NCBI GenBank assembly: GCA_947652115.1
Contig: OX393563.1
Span: 8,356,789-8,420,788, forward strand
Origin: Blastomussa wellsi
Taxonomy: Eukaryota > Cnidaria > Anthozoa > Scleractinia > Plerogyridae
Direction: 5' to 3'
DNA length: 64,000 nt
Shown here: one piece after another, positions 21,932 to 36,116 of the stretch
Numbering within the stretch: the first letter of the stretch is position 1
How the letters are laid out: the number at the start of each line of letters is the position of its first letter
Translations under genes and position numbers: made by a program
The notes under the pieces: generated by a model
What the model was told of the DNA's origin: nothing
What the model saw: the letters and a program-made list of their open reading frames with translations, nothing else
Databases searched by the model: none

Positions 21932-22334
21932 ATACAAATTGTCCTGCAGGCACCAGCAACATCAAAGAAATCATTGCATTCAATTTTTCCAGTCTCATTT
22001 GCATTACTTGTACAGCAGAAAGTAAATTTAGAGATTCTGTATATGTTTTGTACAAAACACTTGTGTGATATTTTTGACTGGTATTTATATATTAAGTAGA
22101 GTAGTGGAGCAATTGTCTTTGAGAACTGTTCTGGCCTTCGAATACAGCTTCCTCTCATCATGCACCCCCGGTTGGTCTGGCGTTTCTCGCGAAAATGTCT
22201 ACCAGCGGCAAGACTGGCGTGATGTGGATAACAGGTGGCGGTATTCACAGGCGAAAATGTACTTACAGACCTTACTTGCAGGACTTTCTAACCTGTTTCT
22301 TGACATTTTCTCTTTATTGCAACAGTACAGTCGA

Positions 22335-23275
22335 ACCCCTGGTAATGGTAATGTATTTGTATAGCGCATTTTGCATATACCATATTTTCTTGATTGAACG
22401 CTGGCCGGGGGCGTTTAATCGGGGCCCCGGCGTTTGATCGCGGTCAAGGTCACAAGGACCGGTTGCAAGTAAATAGTAACCTCTTGAATGGCACTATTAC
22501 GATTTGCTTACATTGGCTGATACAAATGACGTTGGCGACATTCCCATTTATAAACTTAAAACATCATTCATATATTGTTTATGTGCTGTTTGTTAGTGAT
22601 ACAGATCTTGATTGCAACATGGTACACGCGCTGCATGTATGGTACCATAATACCGTAACTTCGGGTAATCCAGGGAAAAATCGTCCAGCACTGACAAACT
22701 GCCCTTAGGTTTCCAAGGATTGGTAATAATAAATCAACCTGGAAAAATGGCAGAAAATTGCATTTCATTAATAAACGCCTGACCCCGGCCTCGAAAAAAA
22801 CGCCGGGTCAAAACTGCCGATTTTTAATTAAACGCCGGGGCGTTTAATAGAGAAAATACGGTACATATTCAAATGCGCTTTTTACATTTCTAGTCAGAGG
22901 TGAGATCCGACGTCAGCATGTAAAGGCACCTATGGCAGCTGCCATCAGTCCATTCATGAGTACATTATTATGCAAACAGACCAGACCACAGCACTGGGAC
23001 TCCGTGCCTTACTCTTTACGATTAGTGTGTGGGTTCTTTAACATCCCCTACTGACCCGTAACATTGCAGATGAAGGAGACGGGACCTACGGTTTTATCGT
23101 CCTTTTCCGAGAAGACCAGAACATCTAACCATTTGCAGACGTAGTTACAAAGGCAGCACGATCTCCTCAGTTATTTAAAGACCCTGAGTGTTGGTCCAAT
23201 CTCGGACATGAACCCAAGACCTCCTGCACGGTAGTCCGGCACTCTACCAACTGAGCTAACCGGTCGGCGGTACAA
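22335..23275 (-). mobile_element. tRNA-derived SINE interrupted by a MITE
   Basis: The tRNA-like head is at 23275-23205 (minus): GACCGGTTAGCTCAGTTGG, then GGGTTCATGTCC as the B box. The body runs down to about 22865 with TAAAAAGCGCATTTGAATATG. The end of the same unit resumes beyond the MITE at 22378-22335 with CAAAATGCGCTATACAAATA and an ATTACC-type tail. Confidence 0.7.
22379..22862. mobile_element. MITE with ACCATATTTTCTTGATTGAA / TACCGTATTTTCT ends, nested in a SINE
   Basis: Terminal inverted repeats read ACCATATTTTCTTGATTGAA at the left and, reversed, ACCGTATTTTCTCTATTAAA at the right. They are followed inward by CGCCCCGGCGTTTAAT-like palindromic sequence. No coding capacity. The ends resemble those of the element at 31103-31413. 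Confidence 0.8.
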
Positions 23276-23304
23276 GCAATTAAAAGTCGGACTAAACTGG
23301 ATAG

Positions 23305-23540
23305 ACAATCTGTTTACATGGGACTGTTCTGGAACCGGTCTGGAACGGATCCACATAGATGAACGGGTCCTGTTGTTTTGCAGGTTTAGTTTTGGATCTG
23401 TGCTGGAGCGGTTCTATAAAGATCCTGGGTAAACACCTGGGTCGGTTCCAAAAGGTCCGAGTCCCCTGTAAACAGAAGCCGATTGCATTCTGTCCGGTTT
23501 GGTTTTGAATGATTCCGGCCCTGTCCCATGTAAACGTAGT
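23305..23540. repeat. foldback repeat with TGTTTACAKGGGAC ends
   Basis: CTGTTTACATGGGACTGTTC near 23308 is mirrored by a reversed copy ending at about 23478, and CCCATGTAAACG recurs near 23525. Repeated GGTTCTGGAACC-type blocks lie between. A 114-codon minus-strand frame crosses the region but consists of repeat sequence. Confidence 0.6.
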
Positions 23541-24157
23541 CTGATAGACCTTTTTAGCAACATGTAAATTTCCCATTTCAAATCCATTCAGTGGTGCTCT
23601 CCTAACTGTCCCAAGAATTGTTCCTTTGTCATTCATTTCTTCGTGGATTTGTTTGAATCAGAAAATGAAAGTCGAGCTTTTCCTAAAGGGAAACATCACG
23701 TGGTCTGAAATGGGACAACCAACAAACGAAGCTAAAAAGGTCTATTATCAAAAGGCAAACAGGGGAGAGGGCAACCAGAGTTGCTAGTCTAGTGAATTAT
23801 ATAATGTTCTGTGTTATAGTAAACCTCCGCGCTGAAAAATAAGAGAAACTGCATTGAAGAGTGTTTCTTGAGATCCTTCTCAATTGTTTCAAGTCTAGTC
23901 CTTGGATGTTACTATGAATATTGAGAAAAAAATTAATGGTCTTGCTGTCAACTTGAGACTTGCCTCTACAATAGTCCTGCCCGCAAGCTGTACAGTAATC
24001 GTTCTGAAATGTCAGCTTTAGGTTATGATAGCTTGTATCAGCACCTGCCATGTTGCTTTAACCAATGCAAGCTTCCAATATTCACCCCCAAGCTAGCGGT
24101 GTAGCTTGCTTTGAACACGACTTTCTTATACAGTTCCTCAGAAGACGTTCAGTTACG

Positions 24158-27100
24158 TTACACTACAAAAAGGGAAGACCAAGAGCAGTTGTGTCTTTGA
24201 AGGATCTCACAGCATTCCGCAGCACAGGCATTTCTTTCAACAGTGAAGCCTAACTCGTCATATATCCTTGCCTGGTGAAAAGGAATCAAAGGGTTAGCAT
24301 TTGGTGGGCTTATAACTCTGGAGCAATATATATTCGGTAGGGCCTATAAGGGGCATTAAAACCTGTTTGAAAATGACCCGAGAGAAAACGACTAATTAAA
24401 AATGGTCTGTAAGAAAGCCACAAACTTATTCATTGCCTGTTAATATTTGAAGTGCAATGTACTGCGAGGATATTAGTAAGTAAGATGTGGAGGCCATAAG
24501 TCTGCAGGGAGTGGTAGGGGCATATAACCAGAATATTTGATTTGTTAGCAGACAGATCTATGGTCCTATAACAGGTGTGTGTGTGTGTGTGTTGGGGGGT
24601 GGGGGGCTATCTTTGTGTTTCTTCTAGTGTTATATATATATATAAGTTACTGGAATTGTTTCACTGATTATTTGCAATGGCTAGCAAAAGATTTAGTCTT
24701 AAAGTGTATCAAGATTGGAGAACGCCCGTCATGTTGCGTCTCTTTCAAGCATTAGATTGTGCACAGAAGTCACCTGGAAGTACAAGACATCTCTTGTTTT
24801 GCTGACAGCGCCTAACTTTCTGAATCCTTTCACAATCCTGTCCAGGGCTGGCAAGGCAGTACGCAAATCTACGAGATAGAGTAATACAATGAGAGAGTGA
24901 CGTCAAATGATTGTAACATATCAAAACAAATTGTCAAAAATGGGATGGATGTTGGTGTACTGCTTGGAAGTAAAACACCATCCGTATCAAGAATAGCTTT
25001 TCACATTGCTTCAACTGAAATGTAGCAGTGTGAAAGCCATATGCTTGTGTATGTTGATGGTGCAACAATGTTAGTTCTAGTTTCATCAAATTCGTTTTTT
25101 GTAATCCGTCTCAATCTCCTACAATCCTAACCATCCTTGTTTCTTGTCGATTTATTTCCTACTCTTTGGACTTTTTAACTATTATTTTGATGTACATTTC
25201 GATTTAAAAGAAATTTGTACATTGAAAAAATGTCTTTACTTATATTATGACAGTAAGAAACAGTATCTACCATATTCCTGTCGGCCTTTATCCCGATGCT
25301 GTGATGACACAGTCAGCTGGCATTTGACTAATAAAAAACGAGCACAGCACTGTATATACAGAGACCCTGAACACAAATAAACAACAGCGTTAGCAAAACA
25401 ATTGAAAACATTTTTGCACCAGGTTTTTTTACACACCGGCCACTGATAATCATAGCAACATCTTTCCAAGCTTCCAGGTGTTGTTGAAATAATTGCACTA
25501 ACAGTGAAAACAGAAACATAGTCCACGTTTAAGGAATCAAGATTCCCGTACAGTATATTATCTCAGTCTGTTGAACCATCAGCAGTGTTTCAAACCCACC
25601 ATGTGACAGGATCTGCACCATGCTTCTCTTTATCAGAGTGATGGCTTTTGCTGGTAAACCTAATGAAAGCTTCAAAATACAATAAAATGACCCTTATTAG
25701 TGTAAATAAAACAGTTAATGGTAATTTTGCAGTTCAGGCCAAAGTTTTGAAGTTTTTCTGATGATATGGCTTCTGTGACCCTGTTGAAGTGAGGAATTTA
25801 TGCAATAACACAACACATGGTTGACCTAAACTGCTATTACCACACAGTATTGATATTGTTGTTAATACCTACCTGGATTTGAGCAATGTAGAGTGAGGCT
25901 AAGGCAGCTGTACCGTCCATAAACTGTGAGCATGAGATAGTTAAGCAGTTAAGGGCATATGGTAAGGCAGAAACTGGGTCCTCCAGTAATATGAACAACT
26001 GCACCAGAGCCAGAAGAATTCTGAGTGTAAAAATAACAGATGAAATTAAAAATCTTAATTGATTTAGATACACAAATGTAATAGTATTATTTCTGTTTTT
26101 ATAAATTATACTTAGCCGGTTTATACCAGCTTCAGGTTAAATGAAGCTTTTTATTTATTTATTTATTTTAAATTAACGCCCAAAAACTGAGCTTGCCATT
26201 TTACAGTGAAACCCTAGCCACGTTTGTTATTCTGATAATGGATACTTTCTTTTAACTTTTAAGGATTCACAAATCCCTCCTAAATTACACGTAAGACATA
26301 TCAGTCGCAAGTGGTTCCTTTACAACTTACAGTCTATTGATACCGGTAATCACGAATAACCACAGGTTTGACGTCACCAATTTTAGGGTTAGTCAGGCAT
26401 CTATTTTCTTTTTAAGTAACTAACGTAGCCATTAAGAGGTCGGATGACACGACCATATTTGTTTGGCACATGGTCAAATTAACGGAGTTCTGAATATTAC
26501 AATAAATTTGGAAACAGGACTACCAAATGTTTCCATTTGAATCCAAGTTATTTATTCATGGGAATAAAAGTTCAATCAATGCTTTAGGAAATACGGCTCA
26601 CAATACCTGGCTTGGTATTCAGAAGCTGATTTCTTGCCATCATTTATGAACACTTTGTCTCTGGAACAAATAGTACAAAATGTCAATGTTTTAATTCCTG
26701 ATTAACAAAATGAAACAATGTTGGTCAAAAACCCAATAAGACAACAGTAAGAAAGAGGACCACGGTGGACAGTGCACTTCCATTCAGATTGTCCTCAATG
26801 TAGATTTAACTGGTATTTGATTGTTATATCCTCTACTGATCAACGTAGCAAACTCTGGTTGTGTGGTACAACTTTGGTTGGGTGGGTGATGTCTCGTTCT
26901 AATAAGTATTCTTCAGTTCTTCTTTCTTCAGTTGACTAATTTTGTTAACCAGCAGCAAATTCAATGTGAACTGATGAGCAAAATGTGACCTTCAAGCAGG
27001 GCTGAACCTGCTCTTATACCATACACCACTGTTACCGTTGGAGAAATTCTCATTTAAAAAGTATAGTATTAGCTTTTTAGACCTTTTATGGTTGCTCCAA

Positions 27101-30100
27101 TAAACAGGAACAAAAAAGAATTTGTCATATTTACACTCCACACATGTATGATCCCAAATTATGCTAGAATAAAGCTGACCCTTCGTAAGATTTAAAAACT
27201 TCAATGGTTGTCTAATTTTCCTATATTACCTAGAACTTTCAAGTAGCTTCTGTAACAAAGGGAATGCTGCAGTATAATCTCCTGAATAAAGCACATTTAG
27301 AGCTGACCTACACATAAAAAAAGAAACAAATGTTGTTCTGTTAGCTTACCAAAGTCTATTTTTAATAACAGGTGAGATGGCTACCCTGCTCTATAATGCC
27401 ATAACCTGCAATCATGCCCTCCACCATCGCTTCTCCTTTTATATACTGGTATTAATTTAAAAGACACCTGATAACAGGTTGACAATGCTGCAGCTTAAAC
27501 ATATCTGGGTCCATCCCCTCAGCAAGGCATGGTAGGGAGAGTTCATGGACTTGACTTGCAGGGTACAAGCAACATTTATTTGTGTTGTTACCTGGTGCAA
27601 TATCATGGAACCCTGTGGCTGCATGGTAAAGTTTGGGTGGAGGTGCTTCACTGGGTTATAGAAAACCCTTCCTCATCACAGACCCCTAAACATCTCAAAT
27701 TTGCTACCCTATCTCAGACCAAAGAGCAAAATTAAAATCTCAGACAGAAAGTGAAGACGATAATTTTACTCTTTTTTTAATTTCCTCTACAATATTACAA
27801 ACTCCTCTATTTAGTTTTGCACATTTTAAACTGACCTGATTTAGGTAAGCAGAAATATTTAAATTTGACCACCCATATAGCAACCCCACCTCAGACTAAG
27901 AGGCCAAAATTGGAACCCCATGACAGACTGGCAGCTCAAACATGGGACCTCATTGAGTGGCACATACCCAACATATAGCGTATGTGGAGTAGTATCCCTC
28001 CTCAGGGCATGGAGCATGTTTCATCGTGTTTCAGCGAAGACTGACCTAACTTGTGTTGCTTACCTGTATTTGGCTTCATGTTCATCCACTGCTGCTAGTT
28101 GCTCTACATACGTTTGTGCTCTTTCCAAGTTCCCCTGGAGTAAAGCTCTGTTGTGCTCTATTGTAGCCTCTGTTGCCATCCACAGCTAGAACAAAACAGC
28201 ACAAAAGTCAAATGTCTGCATCGACACTACAGCGACATCTTATAGTTTGGTGGCAGGAGGTCACACGATATTTTCAAAGAAATAATGAGGTACCGTAAAT
28301 TAAATACCTTTTCAAGACCATGCCAGCAGTTAAAGGAATTTCAGGGCAGAGAAATCTGGAAAACATGGTCCCTCTTCGCAATTCGTGTTTTGCATGATGC
28401 TAACTGGCTGACTATACACAGGGTTGTCAATAAGATTTAAAGTATGCGGAGATATTTTGAAAGTAGACGGCACTGGGGGCCCTTTTTAAGGGTTTTTGTA
28501 ATGAACGCTTTTTTTCTCGCTTATCTCCGCCAAATTGTAGCCGGCGATATCGCCAGTCGCCGGCACTTATTGACTACCCTGTATACAGCACATTGACACA
28601 GTAGTCCAAGCTGGGATCTGTGACGAGAGGCAAGCCTCAAATGACTGCATCAATCACAGTCTTCAACCGCAGTAACCTTTCTAAAAATAACTAGCCTCGT
28701 TGCTTTCATATTAAGCAGCCTTCAGATAGAATTGCTTCTCCCAGAAGTTTGCAAATTTTGAAAGGTTGTTACTCTTGGTTAGCTAAAACCTGTACCGTGT
28801 GACATGTAATATGTCCATCACAGAGAAATCAAAACATATAGCCCTTTGAATAAAGTTCTATTAAATTCATATCAGTTCAGCTTGTTTTTCCTATTGTTTC
28901 TTGATAACAACTGCAAGTCAACTAACTACTCGTTATCCTTTGATGGTCACCACATTCAAAAAAATGCTAAACAATTTTATCATATAAACTGCAGTGCTTT
29001 ATGAGGATTTCCGCCACTTGAGAAAAACAGTAACTGAACACACGTGTAAAAGTGCGATAATCTTATGTGTGATGATATCAATGACTTCACGTTTGATCCC
29101 ATGCTTTACCCTACTGTACTTCAATTTATTGGTGTACAGTCAAAACATCTTCGGGTCTTCCTCGGAAGTCTTTGGCAAGCCTCGTAAATCTTTGGTAATC
29201 TTCAGAAAATTTTGGAAAATATTTGGAAACGTCCATGTGACCTCCAGACAACATTCAGAGAATCTTTGGAAATCTTCAGAAAATTGTCAAAAACGTTAAA
29301 ACATGTTTATAAAGAAAGAAAATAATACATGGTTGTGTGCAGATATGAACTTTCTCTTCTCGTGTTCAACTTGATATCTCACTCGTGAGATATCAAGTTG
29401 AACACGAGAAGAGAAAGTTCGTATCTCTGCACACCCATATTATATGTATTATTCTATATGCAAAATATTATCACTATTATCAAGAAACCATTAATTTTCA
29501 GAACTTTACAGTAAGTCACTGGGTTTACACTTGCTGAAGTATTTTCTATTGAGCTATAACCATACCAACCCGTGATAGCTTGGAATGTTCAGGAAACTTT
29601 GATTTGCAAAATGATAGGATGTCTGATGCCTCTTGAAACATTCCCTGTAAAAAGAGCCACAAAGTCAAAAATGTCAATATGCTCTTATCAGCGCTAAAGT
29701 TGAAGCGATCAGTTAAGGACATTAGTTATTGGCTAATTAGCTGATGGTGTTGGTTTGTTCACTTCACTTAATAACCACCTTCAGTCAGAGTCTGGAAGGC
29801 GTTTCGCATGATCTGAGTAGGCAAAGGCCACCTAAAATCGAGACTTACATCAGTAACTTGATTAATAATCAATGCTCTCATATCAAGTATAGCTTTATAC
29901 CAGAACAGTCATGAACTGTCAGTCTTTGCTATGTGGAACGATTTATACCATTTCTGTTTGATCTGCAAGTACCTTGATGTTGGAAGTGGGATTATCACTA
30001 GGACAAATTGAAGGTGCTTAACAAATGAAATGCTTAATTTGGCATAATTACTAATAGTAAATAAATGGATAACAAAAGAAATGCACTGGCCATCTGATGA

Positions 30101-33100
30101 ACTATACAACGGCCCATTTAGTGCAACTCACTCTGTCGGCATGCTGCTCTACAAGACTACACAGCGACAGACATGTCGCTTCTGCGCTTTGTATTCCTGT
30201 ACTTCTACCAACTGACGGCTCTGATTCACAGCTTGTTGAAGTGTTTTGATGGAGTGGAAATTGGGTAAAGATACCTGCAATGCAACTGGAAACAAAATAG
30301 AAACTGTATAAAACAAAAATATCCAGCATCACAGATATCTACTGCATTGAAAGGGCTGCACCAACACAATCCCATGTATGCAATGTGGGCTTATGATGAT
30401 GATACAACATTAAATTTTGGTGAGTGGGGAAATAAAAGAGGGGTAATTGTTGCAGAACTTGTAAATTGTCAATAAATATCACATGTAAATTTACTACGTA
30501 TAATGGTTATTTTTATGTCCATAATATTCGCTCAACGTTTAAAATGAAATATATTTACAAGGCTAAAAGTTTAAAAGAGTTAAAAAGTTAAAAAGACCAA
30601 ACGTTTGTGTGTGTAATTCAGTTATTTGGGCGAGGTAGCAGCTCTCATAAGATCTCACATGAATGGCTTGCAATACATTGAGAGGACAATAGAACAAACA
30701 AAAGGAACAATGCCCCTAGCCCCTAAAACAATAGCAACTGCTGCCAGTAGAATTATAAGCTCACGAGAGCTGCTACCCTACTGAGTTATTTTTTGTTGAT
30801 GTTGTATTTTCTCTTGTTAGTATTATTATAGTTTTTATATTGTATATTGTATTTGAATAATAAAGAAATAAATAAAAAAATTGTCAATAAATAACAGTCA
30901 AAAACCAGTCCTAGTTTCATCAGTAGGCTGCTCAAGTCCGTTCATAATCATAGACGTACGGGCCGTGGGGGCCCAGGGGGCTGCAGCCCCCCCCCCCCCC
31001 CCCCAACTCAGAGTTTTTTGGGCAGCAAGAGAAATTTGGGCAACATTACTTGTACGCTTATGTTCACAATCTCTTGTGGCATTTACCCATCGCCATTTTG
31101 ACTACTGTATTTTCCTGATTGAGCATCGTGGTGCTCTTTGGGGATGGCGCTTATTTGAGGGGAGCTCATAATATTTTAAAATGATAACAAGAGATAGAGA
31201 ACTGAATCAAAAGCATTAAAATATGGCCACTTTGAACTAAAGAGCACTGTTTGCCAATACAGGTGTGACATGTCTGACTCTGATTTGGATTTGCTTTTCT
31301 GTTTGACTCCTCGAACTGTTTAGCGCCACACTGTTGTAAATGAATGCAATGCGTAAATTCGAGGGCAGCACTCTTTAATGTTTTTGCTTTGGCACTTAAT
31401 CAGTAAATACGGTAATCACAGTGCATTAAAAAGTGGATATCACTTACTCTTTACCATAGACCTGCCAAATAGCTGCTTGTTGGACATGAGCTGCTGCATT
31501 CAAATCCCTCAGAGAATTCTGAGAATTGATGATGTTGATCTGGGAAAGGTTCTGCAAAACTCTAAAAAAAAGCCATAGAAGTACAGTTATATACCAAGCT
31601 TGCTGAGCTGAGAAAAAAAAAATAACCTAAGGTGAGAGAAGTGACAGTTTCTAATTAGTTTCATTCCAAAGTAATGGTCTTTAATTATTACTTCCTGATA
31701 ATCACACTCAGAAAACTTGCGCTGGTGCCGAACTTTGTTTAATGCAGTAAACATTAATTTTTTATTGTCAATGTTGAATGGACTGGCTAAATATCAAAGA
31801 TTATTAGTCATTGCAAAACATCCTTGAACAATTAGAAAACATCAGACAAGCATTTTCATCCAGCAGTTTTCGAGACTTTCAACATTTCACCGTTTAGCCA
31901 GAGCTTTAGAATTATTGATCTGTATGCACATACTTTTTCATTCTTTATCTTTAAATAACATTTTAAATTATAAATTATTTTTTCCTCTATCTAACAAAAC
32001 AATATTGATAGCGAAAGTGAAGAATGATCACCGTAGTGAATTTCCAATTTAAGCAATTGGAAAGTAGAAGCCTACAAATCATGGCTTCAACAGGATTTGA
32101 ACCTGCGACCTGCACAAATACCAGTGTGATGCTCTACCAGCTTAGCTATGAAGCCACACATCTACATCTACATCCGCAGTTCAAATATGAATTGTTTCAT
32201 ATATATGTTGTGTTTTAAATTTATCCTTGGTTTAAATTTTTTTAAACCAGATTGATGCTGATTTCCCTTTGTTTCAGATTATGCTATTCAACATGAGACA
32301 ATGAGAAATAAAAATCAAACTGGTTTAACATATTTTAAACCATAGATAAAATTAAACCACAACATATACTTCACATAATATTGAAAGTAAATTATGGAAC
32401 AAGTCTACCAGCTTTAATTTAACAAGCTGTGGCTTACTTAGGAGGTGGAGCACCAGTCATGGCATCATACCGGCAATGATTTAACATGCCAAGAGATGTC
32501 AAGTACTGTAGAAAGAACAACAAGGAATGAGACGGAATCCTCCAGGAAGTTGAGTAATATTTATTTAAGTTGGACAAAAATCGAGTACCAGAATAATTTA
32601 AATAATATTGCATTAATAAAAGTTAAAGATGTAAGTAATTATTTGTGATAACACCAACAATAATTTCTTATCAGAGCCTGAGAAAATGAATTTTAAATTT
32701 TGTAAAAACATCCTTAAGCGATTCAGTGGAATTCAGTGGAACTTCGAAATTTGTTTTCGATGTTTGGTGTTGTTAGAAAAGAATTCTTTTGATAATATAT
32801 TTGAAGTAGAAACACAAAAGCTTGCAATAAGGTGTAAATAATTTTGGTACATAATTTTGTCCAATAAATACTCGAAGTCCTAACAGATTCCGTCTTAATT
32901 TATTAAATAATACACCTTAAATCAAACTACTACACACCTAGCATGATCTTCCAGAGGGTCAGTCAGGGTTTAGGGGTATACATTATACAGGGGCATTAGA
33001 AATTGAGTATATGGTATTATTTTTTGCCCTGGCTCTGCAATACAGGTATATGGTATATTGTGGTAGAATTCTCAGTGGATTTTTAGTTGAACATTCAAAA

Positions 33101-35602
33101 TCTATTTCATTTATCCTTGAGCATGTCCCTTCCCCTTTAGTGTTTAGGTATAATATTATCGGTACATCACTACCCCCTGGCCCACCCTGAGACGTTGCCC
33201 ACTAACATTTGCCAAGTCCTCAATGTGGCACAGGATTCTACCTTGCACAGTTTGAAAGATCATGGTGCTGGGCAGCTTTAAAAATTAAATGAATGGCACT
33301 TTCTTAAAGAAAAAATCACTTGGTAAGAAGGTCTGAAGCTGGAAGATATTTTTTTATTAAGTTGCAGAAAAGCTTAAAGGTCAACACTGAAGAATAAGCT
33401 CTATGGGCCTGAAAGTCTTGAAGGAAGGGTAGCTAGTTAACAAAAGATCCAAAATTTAAAAACCAGGGCTTTCTTTGCAATGAGGGGGCATGTCAATTTT
33501 TCTATTTTATCAGGAAAAAATAAGCATTTACTTTATAGCGGGAGGAGCAGTGACCTAATGGTTAGTGTGGGGGACTCCAGATCGGATGGGCCAGGTTTGA
33601 GCCCTGGGCCTCTCTGGACTAGCATTAGGGTGGAGAAGGGAGGGCCACTAAGCTCATAATTATGCAGACCTATTTACTAAATATAAAATTAATCTACAAC
33701 GAAGCTGTGGGAGCATTTAGATGTCATCTCTACCTACAGGAATCTTTAGCTCAGCAGCCCGGGCAACAAATCTGTCCAGCAAAAGCTTTGCTTGAGAACT
33801 GCCATCTTGTTCCAACCTGTAAAGCCATCCCTATACAAATTACAAATTAAAGTTTATGAATCAAAAAGCCATTGAACAGCAAGATTAAAACCCTTTTGAA
33901 GCTTGGTTCAAAATTTTGATTATCCTTTGGGAGGCTTACTGATCGTGATACCTGTACAATTTATGTTCAGATTCTAAGAACTTAGATCTGCATCCCATTA
34001 TTGATTATTTCTTTATAATTTCTCATCTCAAGTCTGCTCAACAATGAAACTAATGATAAGCAGTAAGTCTGTCAGGATGTAACATTTTTTATTCCTATCC
34101 TGCCATCCCTGGACTAAACAATATCTGGACTACCATATGGAAATGTGTTACTTTATTAAATAACCTCTCTAGACTTCTGTTCGCCAGCAGTTGGCCAATC
34201 ATAGATCACCTTCCAATTTCTGGAAAGTGGGACTTTGACCCCACGTTGTGGCTCTGGTCACATTGTTGTTGTGATCTCGCCATTTGTAAATCTTATAAAA
34301 AAAACAGGGCGAAAAGCTCACCAGTCGTGGATTTTCAGCAGCCACTCTCGGTGACACATTTGATGAAAAAGAGACGGGTGTTGAGAAAGGAGCATTTTCA
34401 ATCGTTTACAGAAGTCCAGAAGCATGGTTTAAAATTGAACGCTGGCTATCGAGCGACGTGTATTCCAATAAAATGTGTGCGATCGCAGTCGACAAAGCTC
34501 ACATAATAAAACAGTGGCAAGCAAACTGAATCTGTTGGTTTTTCATTTTTTACCTTTTACATGCGCATGTATGTTTGGGTGTCTGAAAAGGCGGTCTGCC
34601 GCTGCCGCTACTTCTGAATTTTTCAGAGTGATTATTTCAACTTTGTCTTGAAGCTTTACAAAGAATCGGATCGTATGATTTTTTTGAATCAATTGTTCTT
34701 AATCATGGGAGTCAAGTGATGGCGCCGGAGAGAAAATATTGAAGCTGAACTCAACATGTGTACAACTGACAATTGAAATGGCTCTTGTCCAAAAGAAGAA
34801 GTAAAAGTGGTAGGGAATGTCAATGATTTTGCAGCAGTACTACCGCTCGATGATCCAATTATATGACCCAGTCGTTGATTGTTCAATCCTTCCGCAGTCT
34901 CTTGCTCCTTAGCCTCCCTTTTCATAACTTCCCTTTATTTCCCTTTGTAGGGAACGGAATTTGCTTAAAATCTTCCCAAATTTGAGCATTTTCTTGTAAC
35001 AAGCGGTACAAATAAAAAGGCGACTTGACGAAAATACGGTTGCGTCGATGTCGATCGCACTTTGGATTAGACCAGGAATACCCACAGAACTTTTACCGAA
35101 AACTCTAACTCTGTCAAAAACAGAATGAATCACTTCGAACAATTTTCTTGAGAGTTTCTCCCAAAGAAGGAGAACATGGAATACCATAAATCATTTCCAT
35201 GTGAATGACGTGAATCGTTTTGCGTTTACTCTGTGGGTGTCGATTTCCATTTTTAATGCAGCTCGTTATTGGCTAACTGCTATACAATAGACGGATGCTG
35301 ATTGGCTTTTTCAAAACAAAGGCTAACAGCCGGCGAACGGAAGTGGCAGCTCTGTTGAGCAGACGTTCGTGGGGAAGGAACGCGTGACGAAGCCCAAAGG
35401 ACGTCTGCGTGGGAGGCTTTTCTAGACTGATATAATTTGGTTTTATCAACTGGGTTGATAATGTAAATTGATTCGGAGCGATTCGTCGGAGTGATTCGCT
35501 CCGACGAAGGGCTAACGCTCGAAACGTCAGCTCTTGAATCTTTTTACGGTGGCCAATTGACATTATCAACCCAGTTGATAAAACCAAATTATATTGTTAT
35601 AC

Positions 35603-35647
<45 letters not shown>

Positions 35648-36071
35648 CTATTCTAGACTGAGATTGAATAAAGTTTAAAATAAATGTTTCTCACCAAACA
35701 GTGTTCCAAACAAACATGGTCATTTGTCTCCTGTGCTATTTGGATGGCTTCCTTTAGCGCTGCCAATGCCTCTTGTCTGAAATCCAACATCCAGCGACGA
35801 CACAGTTGTTTTATTGACATTTATCCACTAAATAGCTATTTATCTGATGGATAGAGCCTGCTAAGATTATTTCAGATGAAGCTTTGAGTACTGAGATTTG
35901 AAGGATTCAGCTGACTCATGTGGACATTAATTACTCCAAAAATTAATTAATTACTTCGTCGGATTCGCTCCGACGAAGGGCTAATGCTCGAAACGCCAGC
36001 TCTTGAATCTCTTTACAGTGGCCAATTGACATTATCAACCCAGTTGATAAAACCAAATTATATTGTTATAC

Positions 36072-36116
<45 letters not shown>

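Larger units (their letters stand above)
21927..24157. other. convergent intergenic region between UCHL5 and ANAPC5
   Basis: This is the space between the two stop codons. It holds the 3' UTRs, a tRNA-derived SINE (22335-23275) split by a MITE (22379-22862), and a foldback repeat at 23305-23540. The open frames in it are short and fall on repeats; I see no further gene. Confidence 0.7.

Noticed and set aside
21664..22248. 194-codon minus-strand frame
   Set aside because: It runs through the UCHL5 last exon in antisense and the CAAAATGTAAT repeat arrays, with no protein-like features.
23171..23356. Minus-strand frame reading RPVSSVGRVPDYRAGG
   Set aside because: It is the translation of a tRNA-derived SINE head (A box and B box visible), not a gene.
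32024..32218. Plus-strand frame with STGFEPAT
   Set aside because: It is antisense to the tRNA-like SINE head; such peptides recur wherever that SINE lies in open frame.
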